Below are positions 22,792 to 32,409 of a DNA stretch of 64,000 nt, in pieces. The DNA lies in contig JABYQN010000002.1 in the NCBI GenBank assembly GCA_022606135.1, forward strand, positions 3,968,001 through 4,032,000, in the 5' to 3' direction. A program made the translations under genes and the position numbers. Every line of letters starts with the position of its first letter. Position 1 is the first letter of the stretch. The notes beneath the pieces are model-generated. The model was not told the origin of the DNA. It saw only the letters and a list, made by a program, of their open reading frames with translations, and did not search any database. The DNA is from Fomes fomentarius. Lineage: Eukaryota > Basidiomycota > Agaricomycetes > Polyporales > Polyporaceae.

Positions 22792-22985
22792 GTGGGGTGC
22801 CATATCGAAGATCAGACGTTCCCGAAGGTGTGCGGGCAGCTCGCGGGCAAAGACATGGTCGATATGGATATTTATATTGAAAGTATCGTCGCTGTGGCCA
22901 CTGGCGAGGCACTATCCGACCTCGCCGTTCATGGGAAGCACGGGAGCGATAGAGAGGCAGAGCGGCTTGTCAAAGCACTCGTACC
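22792..22985 (+). pseudogene. Fragment of a PEP-mutase/isocitrate-lyase superfamily gene
   Basis: One open stretch reads GCHIEDQTFPKVCGQLAGKD, then VDMDIYIESI and EALSDLA. This is the strand and catalytic-loop region of PEP mutase-type proteins, whose consensus is G.HIEDQ.FPK(R/K)CGH..GK..V. The R/K and H of the loop are replaced by V and Q. No TIM-barrel sequence was found on either side, so this is a relic of about 65 codons. Confidence 0.6.
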
Positions 22986-23273
22986 ACATTGCTGCTGGCA
23001 ATCATGTTTTCATACACTGAGTTCAATACGTTGTCTAGTTTCTGCTGCGATCAGGATGGCAAGGTCATACAACACGTTGAGAGAGAAGGGAACCGAGCTC
23101 TTCTCGTCATGCCGGGGGGACTGAGTAGGACTTTTCTTTGCTAGGACTATTGTGGTCTTGCTTTGATTCGATCGGGCGATAGTACAGTACATTGCTTCCT
23201 TCCGGGTGTTGCAACTGTTTTACACGAGTCCTCTAATTCAGGATGCGTTCCACTTTCCGATCGCCAGAGTCAT
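22986..23273. other. No gene recognised
   Basis: Between the PEP-mutase relic and the 3' end of ESS1; nothing seen. Confidence 0.3.
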
Positions 23274-23958
23274 CTATGCCGTACGGAGGATGAGGTGGAC
23301 GCCGCTGTCAGTGCTGATGACATCACTGATCTCGCCGACCTTGAGAGCGTAGGTCGCATCCTCGAACGGCTTCTGCATTTGCCCCTGCAAGACGCGACGA
23401 ACCGATGAGTAACATGACGAGCGCAGATCACGGATACCTACTGGCTTAAAGAAACCGAGGTCTCCCCCGCTCGAGTGCGAGTTGCAGTCACTGTGCTTGG
23501 ATGCAAGTTCTGCGAACCTGTCTGGGGAACCGTTGATCTCGGAGGCGTAGCCCTTGAGGATCTGCACAGCCTCTTCCTTCGAGCGAGTGATTTTTGCCTT
23601 CACGCGATGAAGTAGTGTATCCATGAGCACCCAGGGTATGCACACCGTATGTGCAAGTTGCACTAAGTACTCACCTCCTTCCAGCTGCTCGGCCGCCTGC
23701 TGCCGCTGTGCTTCACAAGGAGATGACTAGCCCGGACTTGAGCTGGACGCCCTCCTTCGAGGAGGTGTTGCTTTGCGCCTGGAAGCGCAGCGATCTCCTC
23801 TTGCGTCAGACCCGGAGGTGCTTCCCACATCGACTCCTGGGTGTCGATGTTGTAGAAGTAAGGCACACCGCGAGAGGTGGAGAGGCGGACTTCCCAGGTA
23901 GACTACAGCAATTGTTTGGCTAGTAGGCTCATTTCAAAATGGAGGGTTGACGCACCAT
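23274..23958 (-). CDS. ESS1: Pin1-type peptidyl-prolyl cis/trans isomerase (WW plus parvulin)
   Basis: Exons: 23958-23956, 23902-23675, 23597-23442 and 23384-23274. The first coding exon appears to be the ATG alone, spliced (GTGCGT...TGTAG) to [18 protein letters not shown]. The WW domain shows W4, the YFYN pair, W27 and P30. The parvulin part has [15 protein letters not shown] (the basic phosphate-binding loop), [15 protein letters not shown] with the Pin1-type catalytic cysteine, [14 protein letters not shown] and [11 protein letters not shown] at the stop. ESS1/Pin1 isomerises pSer/Thr-Pro bonds in the nucleus, including the RNA polymerase II C-terminal domain. Size (about 165 aa) fits the family. 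Confidence 0.95.
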
Positions 23959-24099
23959 AGTAGCAGATAGTGTGTACGGACTGAGAATGGTGGTGGTTGA
24001 TCAAAACAAGCTCAAGCTGGTTCAAAGGTCGTCGATCACAGCCGTCATCGACCCTCAGGTAACCTAAGCGCCCCTTCGGGAACAGCCGAACGAGACACT

Positions 24100-25813
24100 A
24101 TGTATTCTATCAACCATGTAGTACCAAGTACTTACTCTGCTGTCTCTGTGCTAGGTTTCCTGGTGAAGTTGCTGCTGGGGCGTGCAGCTGCTCGTATGTT
24201 GATTTTGCGCCTGCTTAACTTGGACTCCTCGCGAATTCTGCGCTTGCCTTTCCGAGGATTTGCTACCAGTATGTCGCGTCGCTCGCACCCACCTTCTCCT
24301 GACTCTTCTCCCCGGCTCGCTAAGAAACCAAGATTGGAATATGGCGCGCTCACTCCTGAGGACTACAAGCATGGTCTGATGCTCGCGCCAATGGTCAGAT
24401 CGGGCGCATGTGAGTGTGCACGCGATCCTCAATTCTCTGCCTGCCTTACCCAGACTCTGCGTTTGCAGTACCGACTCGACTGTTTGCGCTGAAACATGGT
24501 GCGAAACTCGTTTGGGGCCCGGAGACCGTTGACAAAGCTATCCTGCATACGACGAGAGTTGTAGATCGTGAGTACCGCCAGTCGGAAAACCTGTCACTTG
24601 TCATCCAAACCTCAGGTCCGTTTAGCGGTGACCGGCGTGGTGTCTTACCACGGCAAGTCAAGAGCAATATTCACCACTCATCCCATCGAGAAGCCCTTCC
24701 TCATCTACCAAATTGGCTCAGCCGACCCCGATATCGCTGTGCAAGCCGCAAAGATGGTCCAGCAAGACGTCTCAGGCTTCGACCTCAACTGCGGGTGCCC
24801 AAAACCGTTCTCCACGCACGCCGGCATGGGCGCCGCCCTCCTCACCAACCCAGACCTCCTCTGCTCCATCCTGACCGCCCTCCGTGAAGCGATGCCCCCG
24901 AGATCACGATCTCCGCGAAGATCCGGCTGCTGCCGTCGCAGGAGGATACACTGAAGCTTGTGGAGAGGGTTGTGAATACAGGAATCTCGGCGCTGACGGT
25001 GCACTGTCGGACGCGGAACATGCGCATGAACGAGAAGGCGAAGATTGAGAGGTTGAGGGAGATCGTCGAGTTTGTGCAGGGGTTGGGGAAGGGCATCGCG
25101 GTGATCGAGAATGGTGATTGCTTGGGGTACGAGGACTCGAAGCGGGTGAGGGAAGTCACAGGTACGTACAGATGAGTCTTGCTTCTTGGGCATTGTCCTC
25201 ACACCGACATCGCAGGGGCGCATTCTGTGATGATCGCGACAGCGGCGGAGGCGAACCCGAGTTGTTTCTCCCCAACACCGCTCAAGGACCTCGAACTCAC
25301 CTTCGTTCCCCCGTACATCCGGCTGGTGAGTCCACCATCACCCTCTGCTCTCCCACACAGCATCTTACGCACTTGTGCCGGCAGTGCAAGTACCTCGACA
25401 ACCACTGGGGATCCACCAAGTTCTGCGCCGCGCAATTCAAAGGCCAGCACGAAAACGCGTCGCGCGCGGATCTCAAAGCCTTCCGCGAGGCCATTGCACA
25501 CTCAAAAAGCTATGACGATATGGAGAAACACGTCGCACCGTGGACTGGAGAGCAGGAGTTTGCTGAGATCGTGGAGGCGATCGAGAAGCGCGGTGGCCAG
25601 CGTGCGCCACCTATAGCTCTTGAGCCGGCACACGTCGCCCCTGCTATCGGTCGACCTACGGATACTGTAGGGGAGGGTGTGAAGGAGGATACCGGGGCGC
25701 AGAAAGCTGAAGGCGATGCACTACCGTCCGCGTCGTACACTGTGGCACCGACAGCGATGCTTGGGCTAGATGTGCCTTCACCAACTGCGGCTGAGGCGAT
25801 CGCGGTTCAATGA
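24100..25813 (+). CDS. DUS2: tRNA-dihydrouridine(20) synthase, with a one-base frameshift
   Basis: Exons begin at ATG 24100; internal ATG 24271 (MSRRSHPPSPD) is an alternative start. The product shows MLAPMVRSGALPTRLFALKHGA with the exon break after SGA, LVWGPETVDKAI, DPVTGVVSYHGKSRAIF, YQIGSADPDIAVQAAKMVQ then DVSGFDLNCGCPKPFSTHAG with the catalytic Cys loop, then GISALTVHCRTRNMR and IAVIENGD. These are DUS2/Smm1 signatures; the enzyme uses FMN and NADPH to reduce U20 in cytoplasmic tRNA. At the C-run 24895-24899 the frame breaks. ...LREAMPP must continue one base out of register as EITISAKIRLLPSQEDTL. No splice pair repairs this without losing the conserved AKIR strand. It is either a real lesion or a homopolymer error. 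Confidence 0.9.
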
Positions 25814-26095
25814 TTCGTATATTACTTATTCCCTTCGGCCACGGTCTGACTCGGGACGCGCTCTCTTGTAGCGTAATCGCCTCTTATTCGTACTGTATCA
25901 AATAGTCGCTCTTCGCCCCTCTCAAAGCGCGCAATAGATCGCCCTTCAGCCCATTATGATGACCATCGATATGTCGTCATCACGCGCTCGACGCTCGAAC
26001 TGCTCATACTTATACACCCTACACCAACACTCTCTAGACGTTCTATCACTCTATCTCGTTGTCAGGAACCACTTTGCGTTGCAGGCGCGCATCCT
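25814..26095. other. DUS2-INM1 spacer
   Basis: About 280 nt between tandem genes; it should hold the phosphatase promoter. Nothing specific seen. Confidence 0.3.
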
Positions 26096-27499
26096 ATGGC
26101 TACCCAACTTTCGCAAGCGGACCTGCATTCTATCCTCGACTTCATTGTCGGCGTCGCGCGTGAGGCTGGCGAGCTCATCCTCGAGGGCTCAGATGCGATC
26201 CGCACATCGAGCGCGGTGGACGAGAAGAAGAACTCGGTTGACCTTGTTACCGAGTATGACGTGCGCGTCGAAGAGCTCGTCAAGGGAAAGCTGTCGGCGG
26301 AGTACCCCACATTCAAGTTGTGAGTAAAGAGACCATCCCTTCGCGCCACCTCCTTGCTCCTTCCCCATATCGTCGCCGGGAACGGAATGTTCATGAGATG
26401 TGTAGCATTGGCGAAGAGTCGTTCGCGGCAGGTTCGCGTCCCGAGATGACAGACGAGCCCACGTTCTGCGTCGACCCCATCGGTGAGCCTACTCCTTCCC
26501 ATTTGCTCTGCTCTCACTCGTTCTCGTTCTCTCAACCTCTTCGTATCGTGCAACTCCATACCACGCCGGTGAACACACCCAGACGGAACGACGAACTTCG
26601 TGCACGGCTTCCCGCACTCCTGCGTCTCGATCGGCCTCATCTCCTTCAAACGCCCCATCCTCGGCGTCATCTACAACCCCTTCCTCGACCAGCTCTACAC
26701 GGGGTACAAGAATGGTGGCTCGTACCTCACACTGCGCGGCCGACCGGCCGTCCGTCTGCCCCTCGCAAACCCCCCGCGCCCGCTCCCAAACCTGTCCCAG
26801 GCTTTGCTAGGTGCCTATTCTCCTTCCCCTTCGGTGATCCGAAATTACAGAAGCACGAGAGGCTGATTGCGAAACCATGCAAGGCATCGAATGGGGTTCA
26901 GACCGCTCGCTGGAGCTGGTGAACAAGAAGGGCGAGTCGTTCAAGCGGCTCGCGGGAGATCCCAAGACGGGCGTCGACCGCGGCAAGATGGCGCACTCCC
27001 TGCGCTCGCTCGGGAGCGCCGCACTGAATTACTGCATGGTCGCGCAGGGCGCGCTTGACATCTACTGGTGCGCGTCCTAGTCGTGAGCGAATAGGACTGA
27101 TTGCGACTTACGCCGTGCGTGCATAGGGAGATTGGCACTTGGTGCGTGCGAAGTCGTACATTATTGAATTCAAACATTGACGGATGATCGCGCAGGCCAT
27201 GGGATATCTGCGCGGGTGCGATCATTGCTCAGGAAGCAGGTGGCTTAGTCGCGGGCTCGCGCACTGATCCGCTGGACAACGATGTGAACGAGGAGATCAT
27301 GTGGAACCGCAAGCACATCGTCATCCGGGCTATTGGCGACTCCGAGGTACGTTCTTCCATGACTCACTATCGTAGGTATTGGTATCATCCGATACTGACT
27401 GTGAACGACGCGTGGTGGCAGGGTGAGACCTGTGTGGAGACGCAGAAGCGGCTGATCAAAGAGTACTACGAAACTGTCGAGGACTTCGAGCCCAAATAG
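26096..27499 (+). CDS. INM1: Inositol monophosphatase
   Basis: ATG 26096. Exon 1 ends in the TVVDEKKN-like region (VDEKKNSVDLVTEYD), exon 2 supplies IGEES (the metal-binding GEE) and ends DPI, and exon 3 completes DGTTNFVHGFP (motif A, DPIDGTTN). Later exons give AIEWGSDRS-type sequence, ALNYCMVAQGALDIYW, a 15-nt micro-exon (27127-27141) coding the middle of WEIGTW, then WDICAGAIIAQEAGG (motif B, WD.CAG). The C-terminal exon ends FEPK at 27499. All Mg2+ ligand motifs are present. The enzyme hydrolyses myo-inositol-1-phosphate for inositol recycling and synthesis. Confidence 0.95.
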
Positions 27500-27954
27500 A
27501 GTCATAGATGATGAGTGGTGTGTCGAAGAACTAGCAGTAAATACGGTAGATGTACGAGTGTAGCCTTGATTGCGAGCGGAGCGACCACACCCCATAGTAT
27601 TAGTAGGCGTTGACATGTTGATGAGTTGCACTTCTGCGTGGTAGTACAGTGCTCGATGAATACTCACAAGACGTTTCCGGAACGGACACTTGGTTTCTCG
27701 CCAGTGTTTCGTGTAAGGAGAAGTCCAGTTAAATGTGGTGGTAGTCTGTAAAACGAGGTGAAGAACTGTGCCAGTAACTCTGAGCGTTAGTGAGCGTTCA
27801 CTCCACTGTCACATGTTGTCACACGGCATGTTACGATGCGTAACGCGACTCAACGCGACGCGCGTGCGGCGCTTAGTGGAAGTAACGCGTCTGCCATACG
27901 CAAGCCCTCCGAGCTTCTTGTTCCTCCTCCTCTACCCTCTATTGTCTATCCATC
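27500..27954. other. INM1-PUP2 spacer
   Basis: About 450 nt. It contains short direct repeats (ACGCGACTCAACGCGACGCGCG) near 27842-27863 in the likely PUP2 promoter; otherwise nothing recognised. Confidence 0.3.
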
Positions 27955-29016
27955 ATGTTCTTGACTCGCTCAGAATACGGTACCCATACTCAACTCTATA
28001 TGCGACTTCGTATCTCACAAATATACAGATCGTGGTGTAAACACCTTCTCTCCAGAGGGACGTCTCTTCCAAGGTATGTATGTACACTTCTGTAGATCGC
28101 TATTGAAATTGGTGAAACTGACATATAATCCAGTCGAGTATGCCATTGAGGCAATCAAGGTACGTCCCAACTCAGACCCTCGCGCATCCGGACTAGGGTC
28201 CTCACGCTCCTTCAGCTCGGCTCAACAACCGTCGGCGTGCGCACACCCGAAGGCGTCGTCCTTGGAGTCGAGAAGCGTGTCCAATCTCCCCTGCTCGAGT
28301 CCTCCTCCATAGAGAAGATCATGGAAATAGACCGCCATCTGGGCTGCGCGATGTCCGGGCTCACCGCCGACGCACGCACGATGATCGACCACGCCCGGGT
28401 GACGGCCCAGAACCACGCATTCACGTACGACGAGCGCATCAAGGTGGAGAGTGCCACGCAGGCCGTTTGCGATCTTGCACTGCGCTTCGGAGAGAGTGTG
28501 CACGACGAGGATGCGATGATGAGTCGGCCGTTTGGTGTCGCGCTGTTGATTGCGGGGATCGACGAGTTGGGGCCACAGCTGTGCGTAAATCATTGGTCAC
28601 TCTTGTGTGTCTGAGGTGCAAACGGTGCGTGTGCAGATTCCACACAGACCCCTCGGGTACCTTTGTCCGGTATGACGCGAAGGCGATCGGTTCAGGGTCG
28701 GAGGCAGCGCAGAGTGAGCTCCAGGACAAGTGGCACAAGGTACACTGGTGTCGTCTCTTGTGACGATATCTCCGCTGAATCCTCGTGTTGCTCGATAGCA
28801 AATGACACTACAAGAGGCTCAGACTCTGGTGCTCAGGGTACTGAAGCAGGTGATGGAGGAGAAGCTTGACCACCACAACGTGCAGCTCGCGCAGGTGTGT
28901 ACTTGTCATACTCTGCTTTCTTTCAACGATGCTAACCTCAAAATCAGGTCACCCCAACAAGCGGGTTCGAGATTCTGAACGAGGTCAAGCTAAAAGAAAT
29001 TATCGACGTTATGTAG
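27955..29016 (+). CDS. PUP2: 20S proteasome subunit alpha-5
   Basis: Exons: 27955-27979 (MFLTRSEY), 28029-28073 ([15 protein letters not shown]), 28134-28159 (VEYAIEAIK), 28216-28580 ([41 protein letters not shown]), then [39 protein letters not shown], and the last exon ending EIIDVM at 29014-29016. The YD/DR.V..FSPEGRL.QVEYA.EA box is the proteasome alpha signature, and the [19 protein letters not shown] start is diagnostic of alpha-5. The subunit is structural and non-catalytic, forming the outer ring and gate of the 20S particle. The gene looks intact. Confidence 0.97.
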
Positions 29017-30201
29017 ACACCCGGACATGAATGCCTCTGTTGTCATCGCTGTACCTTTGCAATGTGTAAGTTGTCGAGTTTGGAGGAGCTCTCGCTTGCC
29101 GTCTAGTGAACCAAAAATCATACAAGATTAGCCTTCCATCCACTAGTATCCGTCGGGCTGGGTTGCTCGAGTGCACGCAGGTTTGATCTTGGTAGATCAG
29201 TGCTGTTCATTTGCAGGATATGTAGGTGACATGTATTCCGGCCGACCTTTCCTCCCAAGTTCTTTACGCGGTCATAGTTGACCTCGTCAGCCTATAGGGG
29301 AGACAATGACGAAAGGGGGCCCCGATTTCAACTAGTGACTCGAGACGTGATCATCTACTTACTGCATTTAGTGTGACTCCTAGGGTTGTGCTTGCGGACT
29401 TGGTGGGCCGGTCTACTCAGATCCCATGATTAGGCGCTCGAGATACACCTTTGTACACAGCTTTCGATTCGGCCTGTAACATCAAAGCCGCACCTACAGT
29501 GGCGTATAGAACCACTCAGACCGACCGGCTGTGCACCAATGATCTTTGAATCCCGCCCGCTTCTATATCGCAATATCACGTTAACTCCGTTTCGGCTTGA
29601 AGGTGAAGAAGAACCCAGATTTGAAGGTTCGGATCTGAAGAGGATCGGTTTTCAGAGCAGTCAAAGCAGTCACTCACAGGTGAGATTCTATGCAAAATTA
29701 TACTGCCTGTTCCATCATCTCGTGTGCCAGATTGAACCTGACCGGTCAATCTCGACACTCAGGCTGGGCGAATTGTCGATCCAACATCGCTTGCGCATCC
29801 GCCCACGGAGACTGCAGAGCGCGATGGGGTACGGCGGTAATGAATTGGCCTGGTGCGTATTGAAAGCATGTGAGAGGACGACCTAGATCAGGGAGACGGG
29901 ACAGAACATCCGCACCCCGCGATCCCATGGGTAGAGGCAATCGAGACTGTGCGGATGCCGCAGATCTAAGACTCTTTCTCAATCGTGCATACTAAGCAGC
30001 CACTCGGACTCTCCTACGGGACGAATGACGTGGAAATCCTGTGCAACGATGCCTCAGTCTATATTACCCACCCGGCCCTGGTGGTATATAAGTTGACCTA
30101 GTCGTTTGGCGTTCCACCACAACGATCCCACTCACAGTATACCCCTCACTCACTATACAGCTAGCACACTTGACTCCCAGTCGCCTCAAAGCCCCTTCAC
30201 C
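29017..30201. other. No gene recognised
   Basis: About 1.2 kb. The longest forward frame (29539-29886) has no recognisable domain. A TATATAAG box at 30085-30092 lies about 110 nt before the kinase ATG and is a plausible core promoter. Confidence 0.4.
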
Positions 30202-31761
30202 ATGGTGCACACGCAGATGAGCGAACTCCTCCCCAACTTCACGGCGCACACAATCTCCCGCAGCGGGTTCCACCTTCGCCTGGTCGAGAAGATCGGCAGC
30301 GGTGCGCACGGTGTCGTCTACCTCGCGGAGGACATCTCCCCCAAGCCCCTCGGCCCGTCGCACTATGCGGTCAAGTGTCTACTGCGTCAACCAAGTGACT
30401 CCGAGTTCGCACACCTCCAGCAGCGCGAGTTCGAGAACCACGAACTCGTCTCCGACCTCCCCAATGTCGTTTCCCTTCACGCAGTTATCGAGGAGGACTT
30501 GTACACGTTCGTAGTCCTCGACCTCTGCCCGGGCGGCGACCTCTTCACCGCGATCGTGGAGCGCGGCACGTACCTGCACAACACCTCCGCCATCAAGCGT
30601 ACCTTCCTCCAGATCATCGACGCACTCAAGGCGTGCCACGAGAAGGGCGTGTACCACCGCGACCTCAAGCCCGAGAACATACTCTGCTCGGCCGACGGCT
30701 CGCAGGTTTTCCTCGCCGACTTCGGGCTGTCGACCCGTAGCAGGCGGAGCTCAGAATTCGGCTGTGGGAGCTCGTCCTACAAGAGTCCAGGTTAGTACGC
30801 CCGTCATGCCGGCACCGGTACACGAGACTGACTTTTCTCGTCTTGTCCCTTTTTCTCAGAATGCGTACCTATCTACCGCAACAAACAGCCTTACCGAACG
30901 AAGGCATCCGACGCCTGGGCGCTCGGGCCTATCCTGTGCAAACTTATAACCGGCAGGAGACCCTGGCGTATCGCATCGCCCAGGGAAGACATGGGCTTCA
31001 GCATGTACATGCAGGAGGGCGCGGTGTGGCTGTACAAGAACATGGACATCTCCCTCGGGGCGGCCGCGATCCTCGGACGCATCTTCGACGTTAACCCTGA
31101 CACGCGCATCACCCTCCCGGAGCTGCGTCATGCGATCCTCGCGCTCGACACGTTCTACCGCGAGGCCGTGCCCGCGGTGACGGCGGCATGCTATGACGCA
31201 GCCACGATCTACGGCGACGTTCAGGAGTCGCAGGAGATTGACATCACAGACGCTCCCCGGCGCCGCCAGCAGGACGCCAGCTGGGAGCTGCGACCCATTG
31301 CGCTCTCGACGACGTTCTCGACCGGCTTCATGACCATGGTTGTGGAGGACATCACCGCGGCCGCGTCCGTGACGGTGGCAGGCACGGTCAGCAGGTTCGT
31401 CAACCAGGAGAGCAGGGCGCCGTCCGGAGACGCAGTGTCGGAGGAGACCTGGTCGATTACTCCCCTGGCGCCACACGCAAGCTCGCGCGGATGGTTCGAG
31501 CCCAGCAACATCGGGAGCTCGAGCTCGAGCTCGGGCCCAATCACGCCCGAGACGTATGCAGCTGCCCCCGTTTCCGAATTCGCGCTAGACATCTGGGACT
31601 CTAGCCAGACCCCGGCAACGCAGGTGCCGGAGGAGGAGGACATCACACTGGCTGTCACGCGCCGTCTTGCGGGATTGAAGCACGAGAAGGCGGGTAAGAA
31701 GCGGCGCGGGTCGCTGTCGCGCATCGTCGAGGGGATGAAGAAGGTCCGGGTTTTGATGTAG
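30202..31761 (+). CDS. Ser/Thr protein kinase, Ran1/Ksp1-like
   Basis: Two exons: 30202-30790 and 30860-31761. The kinase domain begins near residue 25: G-rich loop GSGAHG at 32-37, AVK lysine at 58, HRDLKPEN with HRD at 152-154, DFG at 173-175, activation segment YKSPE at the exon join, then SDAWALGPILCKLITGRRPW. All catalytic residues are present. The insert-poor N-lobe, the SYKSPE...Y...K.SD.WALG pattern and the acidic Ser-rich tail resemble fungal Ran1/Pat1, Ksp1 and Vhs1 kinases, which act in nutrient and meiosis control. That placement is inference. The C-terminal tail of about 230 residues is low in known motifs, ends basic (KKRRGSLSRIVEGMKKV) and contains an RGSLS site suited to AGC kinases. 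Confidence 0.9.
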
Positions 31762-32225
31762 GCGGCACATCATCATGCATCAGTGCCGAACCGTGCTGGA
31801 CGCTGTCGGCCTTCTCCATCCTTCTCCATACCGTGACTGTATGTTTCGATTGTACGCAATACAACGCGGTGCTGACATGCTGAAGAGTACTGTATCGTAG
31901 TCATGTAGCAACTAGCAATCTCACTCGATCTTGTTTGAAACTCTCCGAGAGTTGCTCGATACCGACGCCGCACTCAAGCCCAGCCCTAATTGATCATGAG
32001 CCCCGGGCCCACTGGCTCCAGCCTCCGCCATTCGCTAACTTGTCTCCTTAGAAGTCAAGCAGTGCCTTTAGTGGTTGGACGAGTATCTTGAACCATATGC
32101 CACGAGACCTTTTTCTTGCTCCTCAATGCCTCTGGAGATACTGAGATTTCCGCCACGGAGACTTCAGATCTTCCTTGGCGAACGCACAGTCCCCGTGTGC
32201 ATGTTATATCCTATCAAAGCGGCCG
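31762..32225. other. No gene recognised
   Basis: Kinase 3' flank; a tandem CTTCTCCATCCTTCTCCAT lies at 31810-31828. Nothing else seen. Confidence 0.3.
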
Positions 32226-32350
32226 TTCTGTAGCATTGGCGCACGGATTTCCTACTAGAACCTCAGACGACTAGTTGCGACTCCTCTGGACGACAAGGGC
32301 ATAGCAACATACCTCTACGACTGACCTTCTCAGCACCCTCCTCCCTCCCG
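32226..32350 (+). repeat. Direct repeat left of Crinkler-like copy 1
   Basis: It matches 34432-34556 in the same orientation with scattered substitutions. Shared blocks are TAGCATTGGCGCACGGATTT, AACCTCAGAC.ACTAGT, CTGGACGACAAGGG and TACCTCTAC.ACTGACC. It lies just beyond the 3' end of the gene. Confidence 0.7.
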
Positions 32351-32409
32351 ACATATTTGTCTTCGCTCGAATGATTGTTGAATGTCATCAAGTAGACAGG
32401 GTTGCACAC

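Noticed and set aside
24893..24935. Short intron to repair the DUS2 frame (GTGAAG...GCGAAG)
   Set aside because: It would be about 39 nt and would delete the conserved strand before AKIR; a missing base in the C-run explains the data better.
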